Shown: positions 28,631-38,794 of the stretch, piece by piece
Numbering within the stretch: position 1 is the stretch's first letter
How the letters are laid out: every line of letters starts with the position of its first letter
Assembly (NCBI RefSeq): GCF_001747895.1
Contig: NZ_LNNB01000016.1
Location: forward strand, 1-64,000
Length of the DNA stretch: 64,000 bases
Reading direction: 5' to 3'
Source of the DNA: Staphylococcus equorum
Lineage (GTDB): Bacteria; Bacillota; Bacilli; Staphylococcales; Staphylococcaceae
The notes under the pieces: model-generated
Database searches by the model: none
The model's input: the letters and a program-made list of their open reading frames with translations, nothing else
What the model was told of the DNA's origin: nothing
Program-made: the position numbers and the translations under genes

Positions 28631-29932
28631 ATGCTAGAATTAGAAAAATTAAAACAAAATTTCCCTTTAATTAATGATATGCAACAATATAAACCTATCT
28701 TTTGGGAAAACCCCAAATTTCGTCAAGTTGAAACACTGCCATTTTCAATAGAAGATATGGAGGACGCAGCATTACGTCTCGAACGATTTAGTAATTATAT
28801 ACGCAAAGTATTTCCTGAAACAGAGAAAGATCATGGGTTAATTGAATCACCATTAAAGCCCATACCTTTTATGCACAATCACCTTTCTCAAACGGAACAA
28901 TATGGAGCTAACGGGAAGTTATGGCTTAAATGCGATAGCCATCTTGCTATCTCAGGTTCTATCAAAGCTCGAGGTGGTATTTATGAAGTCCTTAAGCTGG
29001 CTGAAACGATAGCAATGGAACATGGTGGTCTCAAATGGACAGATGATTATCGTATTCTAGATGAACCACATTATAAAGAATTGTTCAGTAAATATAATGT
29101 TTCTGTTGGCTCAACTGGCAACTTAGGTTTAAGTATAGGTATCATGAGTGCCAAACTTGGTTTCAGTGTTACTGTACACATGTCTAGTGATGCCCGTCAA
29201 TGGAAAAAAGACTTACTACGTGCGCGTGGTGTAGAAGTCGTGGAACATCAATCTGATTACCAATTTGCTGTTGCTGAGGGTAGAAAAAGCGCAGAACATG
29301 ATGCATCTTGTCACTTTGTTGATGATGAAGGTTCTGCTGATTTATTTTTAGGTTATACTGTAGCTGTATTACGCCTAAGAACACAATTAGAGCGTCAAAA
29401 TATTCAAGTAGATGCTGACCACCCTCTTTTTGTCTATTTACCGTGTGGCGTTGGTGGCGGACCTGGTGGTGTTGCTTTTGGATTGAAAAAAGTCTTTGGT
29501 GAACACGTTTATTGTATTTTTGCCGAACCAACCCATGCACCTTGTATGTTACTTGGCATGATGACGCAATTGCACGATGAAATTTCAGTGACTGATATTG
29601 GATTAGACGGACGTACCGATGCCGATGGACTTGCAGTGTCACGCCCTTCCCGCTTAGTCGGTCAAATCATGAATACACTTTTATATGGCGCATTTACAGT
29701 TGAGGATAAGCAAATGTATCGCTACTTATATATGTTAAGTGAAAAAGAAGATATCTTTATCGAACCATCTGCTGCTTCAGGTTTTGCTGGCATTGCTGAA
29801 GCTACAAAACACGCTAAAAACAAAGGGATTCATATAGAAAATGCCAACCACATCGTGTGGGCTACAGGTGGAAACATGGTACCAAAAGAAGAAATGATGA
29901 AATACGTCATCTATGGTCAGAGTTTAATTTAA
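28631..29932 (+). CDS. dsdA: D-serine dehydratase
   Basis: 433 aa, close to the 440 of E. coli DsdA. The PLP lysine is about 112 in SGSIKARGG; the phosphate-binding loop is GSTGNLG (160-166), with a second glycine-rich loop [10 protein letters not shown] near 279-288. Converts D-serine to pyruvate and ammonia. No dsdX transporter or dsdC regulator adjoins it. The enzyme is a known trait of S. saprophyticus and aids growth in urine. ATG behind TAGGAGG; a hairpin repeat follows. Confidence 0.93.
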   Translation: MLELEKLKQNFPLINDMQQYKPIFWENPKFRQVETLPFSIEDMEDAALRLERFSNYIRKVFPETEKDHGLIESPLKPIPFMHNHLSQTEQYGANGKLWLKCDSHLAISGSIKARGGIYEVLKLAETIAMEHGGLKWTDDYRILDEPHYKELFSKYNVSVGSTGNLGLSIGIMSAKLGFSVTVHMSSDARQWKKDLLRARGVEVVEHQSDYQFAVAEGRKSAEHDASCHFVDDEGSADLFLGYTVAVLRLRTQLERQNIQVDADHPLFVYLPCGVGGGPGGVAFGLKKVFGEHVYCIFAEPTHAPCMLLGMMTQLHDEISVTDIGLDGRTDADGLAVSRPSRLVGQIMNTLLYGAFTVEDKQMYRYLYMLSEKEDIFIEPSAASGFAGIAEATKHAKNKGIHIENANHIVWATGGNMVPKEEMMKYVIYGQSLI

Positions 29933-29962
29933 AATAGCTGATCACTATTTAGTTAGATAATT

Positions 29963-30013
29963 GGAAGCGGGAATATGAAATCAAAGTTCGATTTCATATT
30001 CCCGCTCCTTTTT
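29963..30013. repeat. Staphylococcal intergenic hairpin repeat, copy 2
   Basis: GCGGGAATATGAAATC (29968-29983) pairs with GATTTCATATTCCCGC, 7-nt loop, extended by GGA/TCC and followed by TTTTT. It serves as the dsdA terminator and isolates the his operon. Confidence 0.85.
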
Positions 30014-30073
30014 AATCATTTTCTCCCATTTTTTAATAAGAAACTTTTAGTTATCTCATTTAAATCAAATATC

Positions 30074-30088
30074 TATTTTCAGAATATT
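30074..30088 (+). promoter_or_regulatory. CodY-like box and promoter of the his operon
   Basis: TATTTTCAGAATATT matches AATTTTCWGAAAATT at 13 of 15 positions. It is immediately followed by TTGAAT (30091-30096) and, 17 bp on, TAAAGT (30114-30119), a possible SigA promoter. CodY repression of histidine biosynthesis is known in staphylococci. No T-box is visible in the 65-bp leader. Confidence 0.6.
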
Positions 30089-30184
30089 TATTGAATTTAA
30101 AAAATAACTATGTTAAAGTATTCTTTATCAATCCACTTTAGTTCGGTAGAGTGACAAAGCAAAAAGACAAAGGATGGTCATATT

Positions 30185-31000
30185 ATGAATACAACAACAC
30201 TTATTAATAACAAAGAATTTGAATTAGCGTTTTTAAAACATTTTGAACAAGCTGGATTCAAACTTGTAGATTTCAGTTTTATCGAATCACTGTCGTGGCG
30301 AACACTGACTACAGACGATTTACAGCAAATGACTGAGCGCAGTTTCTGGCAACATGACCATCATATCTTTGCATTACGCAATGATTTTACCGATCAATTA
30401 TTACGTTATTACAGTAATTATCCACCACAATATCAAAGTGTCGCGTACACCGGCCCTATTGTTCGTGATAATGAAGTCTATACTCAGTTAGGTATCGAAC
30501 ATTACAATCCAACCATTACAGATATGCAAAATGACTTCATCACTTTTTATGACTATATCAAAACAACTTTAAATGATGATATTGATTTTGTGATTTTAGG
30601 TCATTATCAACTGATAGATTTACTTCTATCTCCTAAAGAACAAACCAAAGAGGTATTGAAACTCATACAGGAACGCAATATTTCAGAACTTACATCTCAA
30701 TTAGGTATAGCGCACCCGGTAGTTCAATTACTTACTACTAAGACAACAGAACAACTTGATTTATTAAGTCAGTTATTCCCACATGATCATCGTACAATAC
30801 AAGCATTACTTCGATGGGAACAGTGGTTTAAATCTCAACACATCACTGATATTCACTTAGATATCACCCCACAACCACCGCGTTCTTATTACAAAGGTGC
30901 TTTTATGAGATGTCATCTTAAAAATAATAAAGCACAACAACTTACAGGTGGTTTTTACAAAGGTGAGTTAGAAGGCTTTGGACTTGGGTTTATACTTTAA
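30185..31000 (+). CDS. hisZ: HisZ, ATP phosphoribosyltransferase regulatory subunit
   Basis: 271 aa, a catalytically dead histidyl-tRNA-synthetase paralog that activates the short HisG. It is truncated compared with HisZ of many bacteria (about 390), in line with other staphylococci. Class II synthetase-like features include FWQHDHHIFALRNDFTDQLLR near 54-74 and the end motif ALLRWEQWF. ATG behind AAAGGATGG. First gene of the nine-gene his operon, 20 bp before hisG. Confidence 0.88.
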   Translation: MNTTTLINNKEFELAFLKHFEQAGFKLVDFSFIESLSWRTLTTDDLQQMTERSFWQHDHHIFALRNDFTDQLLRYYSNYPPQYQSVAYTGPIVRDNEVYTQLGIEHYNPTITDMQNDFITFYDYIKTTLNDDIDFVILGHYQLIDLLLSPKEQTKEVLKLIQERNISELTSQLGIAHPVVQLLTTKTTEQLDLLSQLFPHDHRTIQALLRWEQWFKSQHITDIHLDITPQPPRSYYKGAFMRCHLKNNKAQQLTGGFYKGELEGFGLGFIL

Positions 31001-31019
31001 TTAAAAAGGAGAGAACATC

Positions 31020-31637
31020 ATGCTTACTGTAGCTTTAGCAAAAGGAAGATTACTAAAAAGTTTCATTGCTTATTTGAATGAAGTAGATGAACAAGAACTT
31101 GTACGCGCGTTGGAACAGAGAGAGCGTCAGTTACTCATCTCTGTAGGAGAAATCCAATTTGTTTTAGTTAAAGGAAGCGATGTACCTATTTATGTGGAAC
31201 AGGGCGTTGCAGATGTAGGCATCGTAGGTAGTGACATCCTAGAAGAAGGTAATTACACAATCAATAATTTACTTGATTTGCCTTTTGGTGCTTGCCACTT
31301 TGCATTAGCAGCGAAACCAGATACAACAACTTTTACGAAAGTAGCTACATCTTATACTAAAACGGCCAGAAAATATTTTGAAGCCCAAGGGTTAGACGTA
31401 GAATTAGTAAAACTATCTGGTTCTATCGAGTTAGCTTGTTTAGTCGATATGGTTGATGGCATTGTAGATATCGTTCAAACAGGTACAACTTTAAAATCAA
31501 ATGGATTAGTTGAAAAAGATACAATAAAAAACATTAATGCTAAATTAATTACAAATAAGCAATCTTATTTTAAAAAATCAACCGAGATAGATGATTTTAT
31601 ACAAACATTGGAGGTGTCTCTCATTGATTATAAATAA
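31020..31637 (+). CDS. hisG: ATP phosphoribosyltransferase, short form
   Basis: 205 aa. It lacks the C-terminal regulatory domain of long HisG, so it needs His[13 protein letters not shown] at 2-13 and [20 protein letters not shown] near 143-162 (the PRPP-binding loop) are diagnostic. Catalyses the first, committed step of histidine synthesis. Its 3' end overlaps the hisD start by 14 bases. Confidence 0.95.
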   Translation: MLTVALAKGRLLKSFIAYLNEVDEQELVRALEQRERQLLISVGEIQFVLVKGSDVPIYVEQGVADVGIVGSDILEEGNYTINNLLDLPFGACHFALAAKPDTTTFTKVATSYTKTARKYFEAQGLDVELVKLSGSIELACLVDMVDGIVDIVQTGTTLKSNGLVEKDTIKNINAKLITNKQSYFKKSTEIDDFIQTLEVSLIDYK

Positions 31638-32889
31638 AGCTACATTTTTAGAGAACTATTTAAATCAATCCGCATTAAATGAAGCATTATATCCTCTAGT
31701 TAAGGATATTTGTGACAATGTAAAACTTCAAGGTGATCAAGCTTTAAAAGCTTATAACCAACAACTTGATCATGTGGAGACATCAGAACTTGAAATTCCT
31801 TATGAAACTTTAGAAGCAGCTTATAGTCGCATTGACGATACATTACGTGACGCACTTCAACAAAGTCACTCACGTATCAAAGCTTATCAAACATCTATTA
31901 AATCCACGGAACAACAAGGTTCTAATGAATGTTATGAAATGTATCATCCATTAGAACGTGTCGGTGTATACGTACCCGGTGGTAAAGCAAGCTATCCTTC
32001 TACTGTGTTAATGACTGTTACATTAGCTAAAGTAGCTGGTGTTAAAAATATTTTTGTTGTCACACCTCCACAAACTCAAGGATTACCTGATATTGTTTTA
32101 GCAGCTTGCTATATTGCAGGTGTCGATAGGGTATTCCAGGTCGGTGGCGCACAAAGCATCGCAGCGCTTGCTTATGGTACAGAAACAATACCTAAAGTAG
32201 ATAAAATTGTAGGTCCAGGCAATCAGTATGTTGCCTACGCCAAAAAATATCTCTTTGGTCAAGTAGGTATCGATCAAATTGCTGGTCCAAGCGAAATCGC
32301 CCTAATTATAGATGAGACGGCTGATTTAGATGCTATAACTTACGATGTATTTGCTCAAGCAGAACATGATGAACTTGCGAGAACGTTTGTGATTAGTGAA
32401 AATAAAGACTTATTACAACAACTCGAACAACGCATTCAACAAACTTTAAGCCAAATTGAACGTCAACCTATCGTTCAAGCAAGCCTAACAAACAATCATT
32501 TTTTAATTTCAGTAGATAATTTTAATGAAGCATGTGATTTAATGAATCAAATCGCGCCAGAACACGCATCAATTCAAACAGCTTCACCACGTGATTACCT
32601 AAATCACGTGCGTTATGTAGGTGCACTATTCTTAGGACATTATTCTCCAGAAGTTATAGGTGATTATGTAGCGGGTCCAAGTCATGTATTACCGACCAAT
32701 CAAACTGCGAGATTTACCAATGGTTTATCCGTCAATGACTTTTTAACACGTCATTCTGTGATTGATCTATCTGAATCTACTTTTGAGACAATTGAAGGCT
32801 CTGCACGTAAGCTTGCTCATATTGAACAACTTTATAACCATGAACAATCTATAGAAATTAGATCACCAAAGGAGCCACATGATGATTAG
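31624..32889 (+). CDS. hisD: Histidinol dehydrogenase
   Basis: 421 aa. Zinc- and NAD-dependent, it performs the last two oxidations from histidinol to histidine. Motifs are [32 protein letters not shown], the metal/catalytic QAEHDELA and the C-terminal [14 protein letters not shown] chose TTG 31624 because GGAGG lies 9 bases upstream inside the end of hisG. An in-frame upstream ATG (31591) would add 11 residues of hisG-overlapping sequence and has no ribosome binding site. Confidence 0.93.
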   Translation: MIINKATFLENYLNQSALNEALYPLVKDICDNVKLQGDQALKAYNQQLDHVETSELEIPYETLEAAYSRIDDTLRDALQQSHSRIKAYQTSIKSTEQQGSNECYEMYHPLERVGVYVPGGKASYPSTVLMTVTLAKVAGVKNIFVVTPPQTQGLPDIVLAACYIAGVDRVFQVGGAQSIAALAYGTETIPKVDKIVGPGNQYVAYAKKYLFGQVGIDQIAGPSEIALIIDETADLDAITYDVFAQAEHDELARTFVISENKDLLQQLEQRIQQTLSQIERQPIVQASLTNNHFLISVDNFNEACDLMNQIAPEHASIQTASPRDYLNHVRYVGALFLGHYSPEVIGDYVAGPSHVLPTNQTARFTNGLSVNDFLTRHSVIDLSESTFETIEGSARKLAHIEQLYNHEQSIEIRSPKEPHDD

Positions 32890-33886
32890 AATTAACAAAA
32901 ATGAAAGTCCACTTCGTCCATTATCCGATTCACAACTGGCAACAATTATTCAAGAAGCACCATTTAATTTCTATCCAGATGACGAATATGAGCGCTTTAA
33001 AACAGCTTATGCAAATTATTATAAACTTTCAGCTAAACAAATTATTGCAGGTAATGGTTCTGATGAATTAATTCAAAAGTTAATGCTGATTATGCCAGAA
33101 GGTCCAGTACTCACATTGAATCCAGATTTTTTCATGTATCAAGCCTATGCCTATCAAGTCGATCGTCCAATCGAATTTGTGAATGCTGAGCCAGATTTAT
33201 CATTCGATTTAGAGCATATTTTACAACGTATAGATGAAGTTCAGCCCGCGTTCTTTATCATGAGCAATCCACACAATCCGTCAGGCAAGCAATATAGTCA
33301 GACGTTCTTAAAAGCAATTGGGGATAAGATGGAAACATTAGGTGGGTATTTCATCATAGATGAGGCTTATTTAGATTTTGGTAATACTTATCAAATAGAG
33401 ATGCAGCCGCACATTTTACAAATGCGTACACTCTCAAAAGCCTTTGGCATCGCTGGATTAAGATTAGGCATGCTGATTAGTACGCCCGAAACAATTCAAG
33501 AAATTAAAAGGATTGAACACCCTTATCCATTAAATACAATTACATTGCATATTGCTATATATATGTTTGAACATACAGAAATGCTTAACAATTTTATAAA
33601 TCATCAAAGACAACTTGCTATGAAATTACGCAATATGTTTGATGATTTAGTATCAGATATCATGGTCGTATTTCCTTCCTCGACTAACTTTGTTTTAACA
33701 AAGGGAACTGCAGCCAAAAGTTTAGGCGCATTTATTAAAGCGCACGGTTTCCTACCTAGAGTCTATGACGAAAAGGAAATGGCTGATTATGTACGTTATT
33801 CTATAGCTACAGATGAACAATTAGATGAATTAATCGCAATCATTAAAAATTGGAGGTCTCAATATGATTTATCAAAAAACACGTAA
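32879..33886 (+). CDS. hisC: Histidinol-phosphate aminotransferase
   Basis: 335 aa, slightly short for HisC (about 350) but with all motifs: AGNGSDELIQ, NPHNPSGK near 131-138, FIIDEAYLDFG and the PLP lysine in RTLSKAFGIAGLRLG. ATGATG at 32879; either methionine is possible, with GGAG just upstream inside hisD. The stop overlaps hisB by 23 bases. Converts imidazole acetol phosphate to histidinol phosphate, using glutamate. Confidence 0.93.
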   Translation: MMIRINKNESPLRPLSDSQLATIIQEAPFNFYPDDEYERFKTAYANYYKLSAKQIIAGNGSDELIQKLMLIMPEGPVLTLNPDFFMYQAYAYQVDRPIEFVNAEPDLSFDLEHILQRIDEVQPAFFIMSNPHNPSGKQYSQTFLKAIGDKMETLGGYFIIDEAYLDFGNTYQIEMQPHILQMRTLSKAFGIAGLRLGMLISTPETIQEIKRIEHPYPLNTITLHIAIYMFEHTEMLNNFINHQRQLAMKLRNMFDDLVSDIMVVFPSSTNFVLTKGTAAKSLGAFIKAHGFLPRVYDEKEMADYVRYSIATDEQLDELIAIIKNWRSQYDLSKNT

Positions 33887-34442
33887 CACCGCCGAAACAC
33901 AACTAAGTATTTCTCTCGCAGACGATCAGCGTTCAAGTAAGATTGATACTGGTGTGGGGTTTCTAGATCATATGCTCACCCTCTTTACTTTCCACAGCAA
34001 ATTGTCAATTATAATAGAAGCAAACGGTGATACGGAAGTCGATGATCACCATGTAACTGAAGACATTGGTATTGTGCTTGGTCAATTATTATTAGAATTA
34101 GTTAAAGAACGCAAAAGCTTTCAACGCTACGGCGTAAGCTATATTCCTATGGATGAAACACTTGCACGTTCAGTTGTAGATATCAGCGGTCGTCCATATT
34201 TATCATTTAATGCACAATTAAGTAAAGAAAAAGTCGGTACTTTTGATACGGAACTTGTAGATGAATTCTTTCGTGCATTAGTGATTAACGCACGATTAAC
34301 AACACATATTGATTTATTACGTGGCGGTAATACGCACCACGAAATCGAAGGCATATTCAAATCATTCGCCCGTGCACTAAAAGAAGCTTTAGCAAGTAAC
34401 GATTCAGAAGGCATCCCCTCTTCTAAGGGTGTGATTGAATGA
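33864..34442 (+). CDS. hisB: Imidazoleglycerol-phosphate dehydratase
   Basis: 192 aa, monofunctional (no histidinol phosphatase domain). Metal-binding repeats are GFLDHMLTLFTFH, DDHHVTEDIGI and the later HIDLLRGGNTHHEIEGIFK. ATG behind GGAGG inside the end of hisC; stop overlaps hisH by 4 bases. No histidinol-phosphate phosphatase gene lies in this operon, so that step must be encoded elsewhere. Confidence 0.95.
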   Translation: MIYQKTRNTAETQLSISLADDQRSSKIDTGVGFLDHMLTLFTFHSKLSIIIEANGDTEVDDHHVTEDIGIVLGQLLLELVKERKSFQRYGVSYIPMDETLARSVVDISGRPYLSFNAQLSKEKVGTFDTELVDEFFRALVINARLTTHIDLLRGGNTHHEIEGIFKSFARALKEALASNDSEGIPSSKGVIE

Positions 34443-35014
34443 TTGCTATCATAGACTACGGTCTAGGAAATATTAAAAATGTACAACGTGCGGTGGAACA
34501 TTTGGGCTATGAAACGATACTGACAGATGATCAAAATGAAATTGAAGCTGCAGATATGATCATATTACCTGGTGTTGGTCATTTTAAAGATGCCATGCAA
34601 GCGATTCAAACACGTGGTTTAGCAACAGTGTTACAGTCAATTACAGATAAACCGATTATAGGCATCTGTCTTGGCATGCAACTCTTATACGATTGGAGTG
34701 CAGAAGGAAATGTCGAAGGTTTAAAACTTTTCCCAGGAAATATTGTTCCGATTCAAACACCCTATCCTGTGCCACATTTAGGCTGGAATAATTTAATTAG
34801 CAACCACCCTCAATTGGCACAAGATGTATACTTCGTACATTCATATCAAGCTGAAATGTCTGAACATGTTGTAGCTTTCGCTGAATACGGTGATCCCATT
34901 CCAGCAATTGTTCAATATAAACACTATATCGGCATTCAATTTCATCCAGAAAAAAGTGGTGCCGATGGATTAGCAATACTCAACCAAGCATTGAAAGGCG
35001 GTTTCTTATTATGA
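34439..35014 (+). CDS. hisH: Imidazole glycerol phosphate synthase glutaminase subunit
   Basis: 191-aa class I glutamine amidotransferase. The nucleophile is in [11 protein letters not shown] (Cys about 77) and the histidine/glutamate pair is in QFHPEKS near 168-174. It supplies ammonia to HisF, encoded two genes on. ATGA overlaps at both ends imply strong translational coupling. Confidence 0.95.
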   Translation: MIAIIDYGLGNIKNVQRAVEHLGYETILTDDQNEIEAADMIILPGVGHFKDAMQAIQTRGLATVLQSITDKPIIGICLGMQLLYDWSAEGNVEGLKLFPGNIVPIQTPYPVPHLGWNNLISNHPQLAQDVYFVHSYQAEMSEHVVAFAEYGDPIPAIVQYKHYIGIQFHPEKSGADGLAILNQALKGGFLL

Positions 35015-35715
35015 TTAAACTCTGGCCAGCAATTGATTTAATCAATGCTACAAGTGTGCGACTAACTGAAGGTAAATATAATTCAGAAGAAAAAATGCCA
35101 CGTAGCGCTGAAGAAAGCATCAAATTTTATAACCAGTTTAAGTGTGTTGATCGTATTCACATTGTCGATTTAATCGGCGCAAAACAGCAATCATCTATTG
35201 AAAGAAATTATATAAAAGAGTTAAGACAACTTACTGACAAACCAATGGAAGTTGGTGGTGGTATTAGAAGCATCGACACAATAGAAGCATATTTCAATGA
35301 CGGTATTGATTATTGTATTGTTGGTACGAAAGGGATTCAAGATTTAACATGGTTAGAACAAGTGGCAAATCAGTATCCAAATCGTATATACATTTCTGTT
35401 GATGCTTATCGTCGTGATGTAAAAATCAATGGTTGGGAACAAGACGCTCAACTAGACCTATTTGATTTAGTTAATAAAATCGAACACTTTCCACTTGGTG
35501 GTATTATTTATACAGACATTTCTAAAGATGGCCGACTTGAAGGTCCTAACTTTGAAATAACAGGACAATTAGTCGAAGCATCTGACAAACAAATTATCGC
35601 TTCAGGTGGTATACGAAACCAACAAGACTTAACACAGTTAGAATCACTAGGCGTCTATGCTGCAATCGTCGGTAAAGCAGCGCACAATGCTGATTTTTGG
35701 GAGGGATTATCATGA
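35011..35715 (+). CDS. hisA: ProFAR isomerase
   Basis: 234-aa TIM barrel. [14 protein letters not shown] at the start, the phosphate-binding VGGGIRSI near 76-83 and [13 protein letters not shown] near 194-206 are typical HisA repeats. Isomerises ProFAR to PRFAR. Four-base overlaps with hisH and hisF. Confidence 0.95.
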   Translation: MIKLWPAIDLINATSVRLTEGKYNSEEKMPRSAEESIKFYNQFKCVDRIHIVDLIGAKQQSSIERNYIKELRQLTDKPMEVGGGIRSIDTIEAYFNDGIDYCIVGTKGIQDLTWLEQVANQYPNRIYISVDAYRRDVKINGWEQDAQLDLFDLVNKIEHFPLGGIIYTDISKDGRLEGPNFEITGQLVEASDKQIIASGGIRNQQDLTQLESLGVYAAIVGKAAHNADFWEGLS

Positions 35716-36470
35716 TTAAAAAGAGAATTATCCCCTGTTTAGATGTAAAAGATGGTCGCGTAGTTAAAGGGATTCAATTTAAAGGATTACGAGATATTGG
35801 CAATCCAGTAGACTATGCACTTTATTACAATGACCAAGGTGCAGATGAGCTTGTCTTTTTAGATATTTCTCGAACAGAAGCAGGTCATGATCTTGTACTT
35901 GATGTCATTGAGGAAACTGCCGAAAAATTATTTATTCCACTTACGGTTGGCGGCGGGATCGCTACTTTAGATGATATTTCACAATTACTTAATCATGGTG
36001 CAGACAAAGTTTCACTGAATTCAAGCGCACTTAACAATCCAGAGTTCATTAAACAAGCGAGTGAAAAATTTGGAAGTCAGTGCATTTGTATCGCTATTGA
36101 TAGCAATTATGATGACGAACTGAACGACTATTATTGTTATACTCACGGTGGTAAACAACGTACTGATAAACGCGTATATGATTGGGTCCAAGAAGTAGAA
36201 GCATTAGGTGCAGGTGAACTACTCATCACAAGCATGACACACGATGGTATGAAACAAGGCTTTGATGTGAAACATTTACATGACATTGAACAACTTGTAA
36301 ATATTCCTGTCATTGCTTCAGGTGGTGGCGGAAAACCAGATCACTTTGTTGATTTATTTAAACAAACAGATGTCTCTGCAGGTCTCGCGGCAAGTATATT
36401 ACACGATAAAGAAACTACTGTAGATGAAATAAAACAAACGATGGCACAAGGAGGTATTCCCATTAGATGA
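35712..36470 (+). CDS. hisF: Imidazole glycerol phosphate synthase cyclase subunit
   Basis: 252-aa TIM barrel. [19 protein letters not shown] at the start carries the catalytic Asp11-equivalent, and the second catalytic aspartate is in [10 protein letters not shown] near 176. ATG 35712 was chosen because GGGAGG lies 7 bases upstream and it overlaps the hisA stop by 4 bases; an in-frame upstream start adds only 5 residues. Works with HisH. Confidence 0.95.
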   Translation: MIKKRIIPCLDVKDGRVVKGIQFKGLRDIGNPVDYALYYNDQGADELVFLDISRTEAGHDLVLDVIEETAEKLFIPLTVGGGIATLDDISQLLNHGADKVSLNSSALNNPEFIKQASEKFGSQCICIAIDSNYDDELNDYYCYTHGGKQRTDKRVYDWVQEVEALGAGELLITSMTHDGMKQGFDVKHLHDIEQLVNIPVIASGGGGKPDHFVDLFKQTDVSAGLAASILHDKETTVDEIKQTMAQGGIPIR

Positions 36471-37096
36471 CACAACAACCTGATTTTAGTAAAGGACTCT
36501 TACCAGCAATTTTGCAAGATGTTGATACAAAACAAGTGCTCATGCTTGGCTATATGAACGAAGCAGCATATAACAAAACTTTAGCAGATGGCATTGTTTG
36601 TTTCTATTCTCGCTCTAAAGAACGTTTGTGGACCAAAGGCGAATCTTCTGGACACACGCAAGTAGTTAAAAATATTCATTTAGACTGCGATCAAGATACA
36701 CTACTCATCGATGTTGTGCCAAATGGTCCAACTTGCCATACTGGGAGCCAAAGTTGCTTTAATACCGACGTTCCTTTTAATATCCAACAATTAGAACAAA
36801 CTGTAACTTCAAGTGCACAATCCAATAAAGAGAACTCATATACACAATATTTGTTAAATGAAGGTCTTGAAAAAATTACCAAAAAATTTGGCGAGGAATC
36901 GTTTGAAGTTGTTATTGGCGCGATGAAGTCTGATCGTCATGAAGTGACAAATGAAACTGCAGATTTAATGTACCATCTATTCGTATTATTACATGCTTTA
37001 AATATTAAATTTGAAGACGTCGAAGCTGTGTTAGCACAACGTCATCAGACCTCAAATAACTTCAAAGGCGAACGTAATGATATAGACAATTGGTAA
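36467..37096 (+). CDS. hisIE: Bifunctional phosphoribosyl-AMP cyclohydrolase / phosphoribosyl-ATP pyrophosphohydrolase
   Basis: 209 aa. The HisI part (about 1-110) has the zinc cysteines in HLDCDQDTLL and GPTCHTGSQSC. The HisE part (about 115-205) has KKFGEESFEVVIGA and NETADLMYHLFVLL. Carries out steps two and three of the pathway. Last gene of the operon; a hairpin repeat follows. Confidence 0.95.
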   Translation: MTQQPDFSKGLLPAILQDVDTKQVLMLGYMNEAAYNKTLADGIVCFYSRSKERLWTKGESSGHTQVVKNIHLDCDQDTLLIDVVPNGPTCHTGSQSCFNTDVPFNIQQLEQTVTSSAQSNKENSYTQYLLNEGLEKITKKFGEESFEVVIGAMKSDRHEVTNETADLMYHLFVLLHALNIKFEDVEAVLAQRHQTSNNFKGERNDIDNW

Positions 37097-37183
37097 AAAC
37101 AACACTTACTTTACTTCGACGTGAATCCTATTTAATTTTGATAACGTAGCAAGTTGATTGCTACCATTCGATTTTAAATCATA

Positions 37184-37237
37184 AAAAAGAGAGCGGTACA
37201 GAAATCAAAATTTGATTTCATATTTCCGCTCTCTTTC
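37184..37237. repeat. Staphylococcal intergenic hairpin repeat, copy 3
   Basis: AAAGAGAGCGG at the left pairs with CCGCTCTCTTT at the right, with an inner GAAATCAAA/TTTGATTTC stem. It lies between converging hisIE and the iron lipoprotein gene and can terminate both. Confidence 0.85.
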
Positions 37238-37247
37238 ACTTTATATT

Positions 37248-38165
37248 TTATTTGTTTTTCAAAAGTTCTTTTTTGAAAAATTCTGCTTGTTTTTCTACTG
37301 AGATCAAATCAGCATAAATGGCTTCATCCATTGAATAATAAATCACATTGTCATTTTGTACAGCTTCGTTATTATGCCATATGTTCGACTTAACAAATTC
37401 ATTGTTCAGTTTCCCACCATCTTTTGTTGGTAAAAGTAAATAATCGCCTGAATAGTCATTGAATTTTTCTTTAGGTACTTTCATGAATTTTTCTTTTGGC
37501 ATCGCTTCTTTAGCTTCAGGATCTTCTTTTAGTTTAAACCCTTCGTAAATTGCTTCACTGCCTCGTCCAAACCTAGGTCCAAATTGATAAATATCTTTTG
37601 CTTGAATATCCATAATTGAAAAAGTTTTATCTTCCCCAATGGCTTTTTTAATTTCTTCACCATCTTTTGCTAACTTTTCAGATAGTTCATTGGCTTGTTT
37701 CTTAGCTTTGCTTTCTTTGTTTACTAACTTACCAATTTCAATATGAGTATCTTTATAGTCCATATTTTGTACTTTTATAGGTACTGTTGGCGCTATTTTA
37801 GATAATTTTTTATTATTTTTATTTTCTTTATATGTAATAATCAAATCTGGTTTCAATTTAGCAGCAGCTTCTACATTTTCTGGATCAATTTTCTTAACTT
37901 TCCCCATGTCTAAATATTTAGAGTCTGGATATACATTCGTAATGCCAACAGGTTTAACACCTAATTTTTTTAAGTTCCCGTAATTTGCTGTTAAAACTAG
38001 GACTCTCTTCGGATCTTTAGGTATTTTAACTTTACTACCATCCTCTGTAGTATAAGATTTCGTCCCCTTATCATCTTTTGCATCTGATTTATTAGATTCA
38101 TTGCCACTACCACATGCCGCTAAAAACATTATAAAACATAACATTAAACATAGTATTTTTTTCAA
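37248..38165 (-). CDS. Iron-siderophore ABC transporter substrate-binding lipoprotein
   Basis: 305 aa. Signal peptide with lipobox LAAC, lipid-anchored Cys18, then a class III (PeriplasmBP_2, FecB-type) fold with RVLVLTANYGNLKKLGVKP and AAKLKPDLIITYKEN. The start is TTG 38165, preceded by GGAGAGG; an in-frame ATG at 38183 overlaps that site. A Fur-box-like sequence lies about 40 bp upstream. No permease or ATPase adjoins it, so it must use a shared iron transporter. The ligand (hydroxamate, catechol or staphyloferrin) is not determined. Confidence 0.85.
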   Translation of the reverse strand: MKKILCLMLCFIMFLAACGSGNESNKSDAKDDKGTKSYTTEDGSKVKIPKDPKRVLVLTANYGNLKKLGVKPVGITNVYPDSKYLDMGKVKKIDPENVEAAAKLKPDLIITYKENKNNKKLSKIAPTVPIKVQNMDYKDTHIEIGKLVNKESKAKKQANELSEKLAKDGEEIKKAIGEDKTFSIMDIQAKDIYQFGPRFGRGSEAIYEGFKLKEDPEAKEAMPKEKFMKVPKEKFNDYSGDYLLLPTKDGGKLNNEFVKSNIWHNNEAVQNDNVIYYSMDEAIYADLISVEKQAEFFKKELLKNK

Positions 38166-38206
38166 ATTAATAACCTCTCCCATTATATACTACCTTTATT
38201 ATAATT

Positions 38207-38225
38207 GAAATTGATTATCAATTGC
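38207..38225 (-). promoter_or_regulatory. Fur box upstream of the siderophore-binding lipoprotein
   Basis: GAAATTGATTATCAATTGC agrees with GATAATGATTATCATTATC at 14 of 19 positions, with the core TTGATTATCAA. Position before an iron-uptake lipoprotein supports iron-responsive repression. Confidence 0.7.
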
Positions 38226-38342
38226 AATTTAATTATACTTTTACAAGAAATAAATATATACTATATTTAATGAGCTAAATAAAATTACTGTTCTTTTAAT
38301 TATCTTTTGATATTCTAAAATTATATTAGGGAGATGACTGAA

Positions 38343-38711
38343 ATGGAAAATTACTTTTTAGGAATTGATCATGTACAAGTTGCTGCCCCAGCCAATCGTG
38401 AATCAGAAGCTCGCACATTTTATTCCGACACACTTGGATTCAAAGAAATTACAAAACCTGCTAACTTAGCTTTAAAGGGTGGCGTGTGGTTTCAAGTCGG
38501 TCATCAACAATTACATGTTGGTGTTGAAAATGACTTCTCACCGGCTAAAAAAGCACACCCTGCTTTTCTCGTTCATAACGCTACTGACGTAAGAAAATTA
38601 CTTGAATCTAAAGCAATTGAAATTATATATGGGGACGAACTTGAAGGTGCCGATCGTTTTTATATTTATGATCCATTCGGCAATCGAATTGAGATTATTG
38701 AATGGTTATAA
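38343..38711 (+). CDS. VOC-family (glyoxalase/dioxygenase fold) protein
   Basis: 122 aa, one vicinal-oxygen-chelate domain. Metal-ligand-like residues occur in IDHVQVAAP, QQLHVGVE and FGNRIEIIEW. ATG 38343 was chosen because AGGGAG lies 9 bases upstream; another ATG at 38334 abuts that site. Such proteins range from lactoylglutathione lyases to fosfomycin/bleomycin-resistance types; nothing here favours resistance. Single gene. Confidence 0.75.
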   Translation: MENYFLGIDHVQVAAPANRESEARTFYSDTLGFKEITKPANLALKGGVWFQVGHQQLHVGVENDFSPAKKAHPAFLVHNATDVRKLLESKAIEIIYGDELEGADRFYIYDPFGNRIEIIEWL

Positions 38712-38736
38712 TTAGGTTGTTTATTAGATTCCTTAA

Positions 38737-38778
38737 AAATACGCCTTGCACATAATCATTCATGTACGAGGCGTTTAT
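38737..38778. terminator. Bidirectional terminator
   Basis: ACGCCT at 38741 pairs with AGGCGT ending 38774, with an inner ACAT/ATGT stem and A/T flanks. Lies between the converging VOC gene and the 62-aa gene. Confidence 0.7.
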
Positions 38779-38794
38779 TAGGTAATTTATGCAA

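Noticed and set aside
29184..29642. 152-aa minus-strand ORF inside dsdA
   Set aside because: Shadow of the dehydratase coding sequence, without a start site or conserved motif.
30089..30184. T-box or attenuator leader for the his operon
   Set aside because: The leader is about 65 nt with no T-box motif, specifier stem or His-rich leader peptide.
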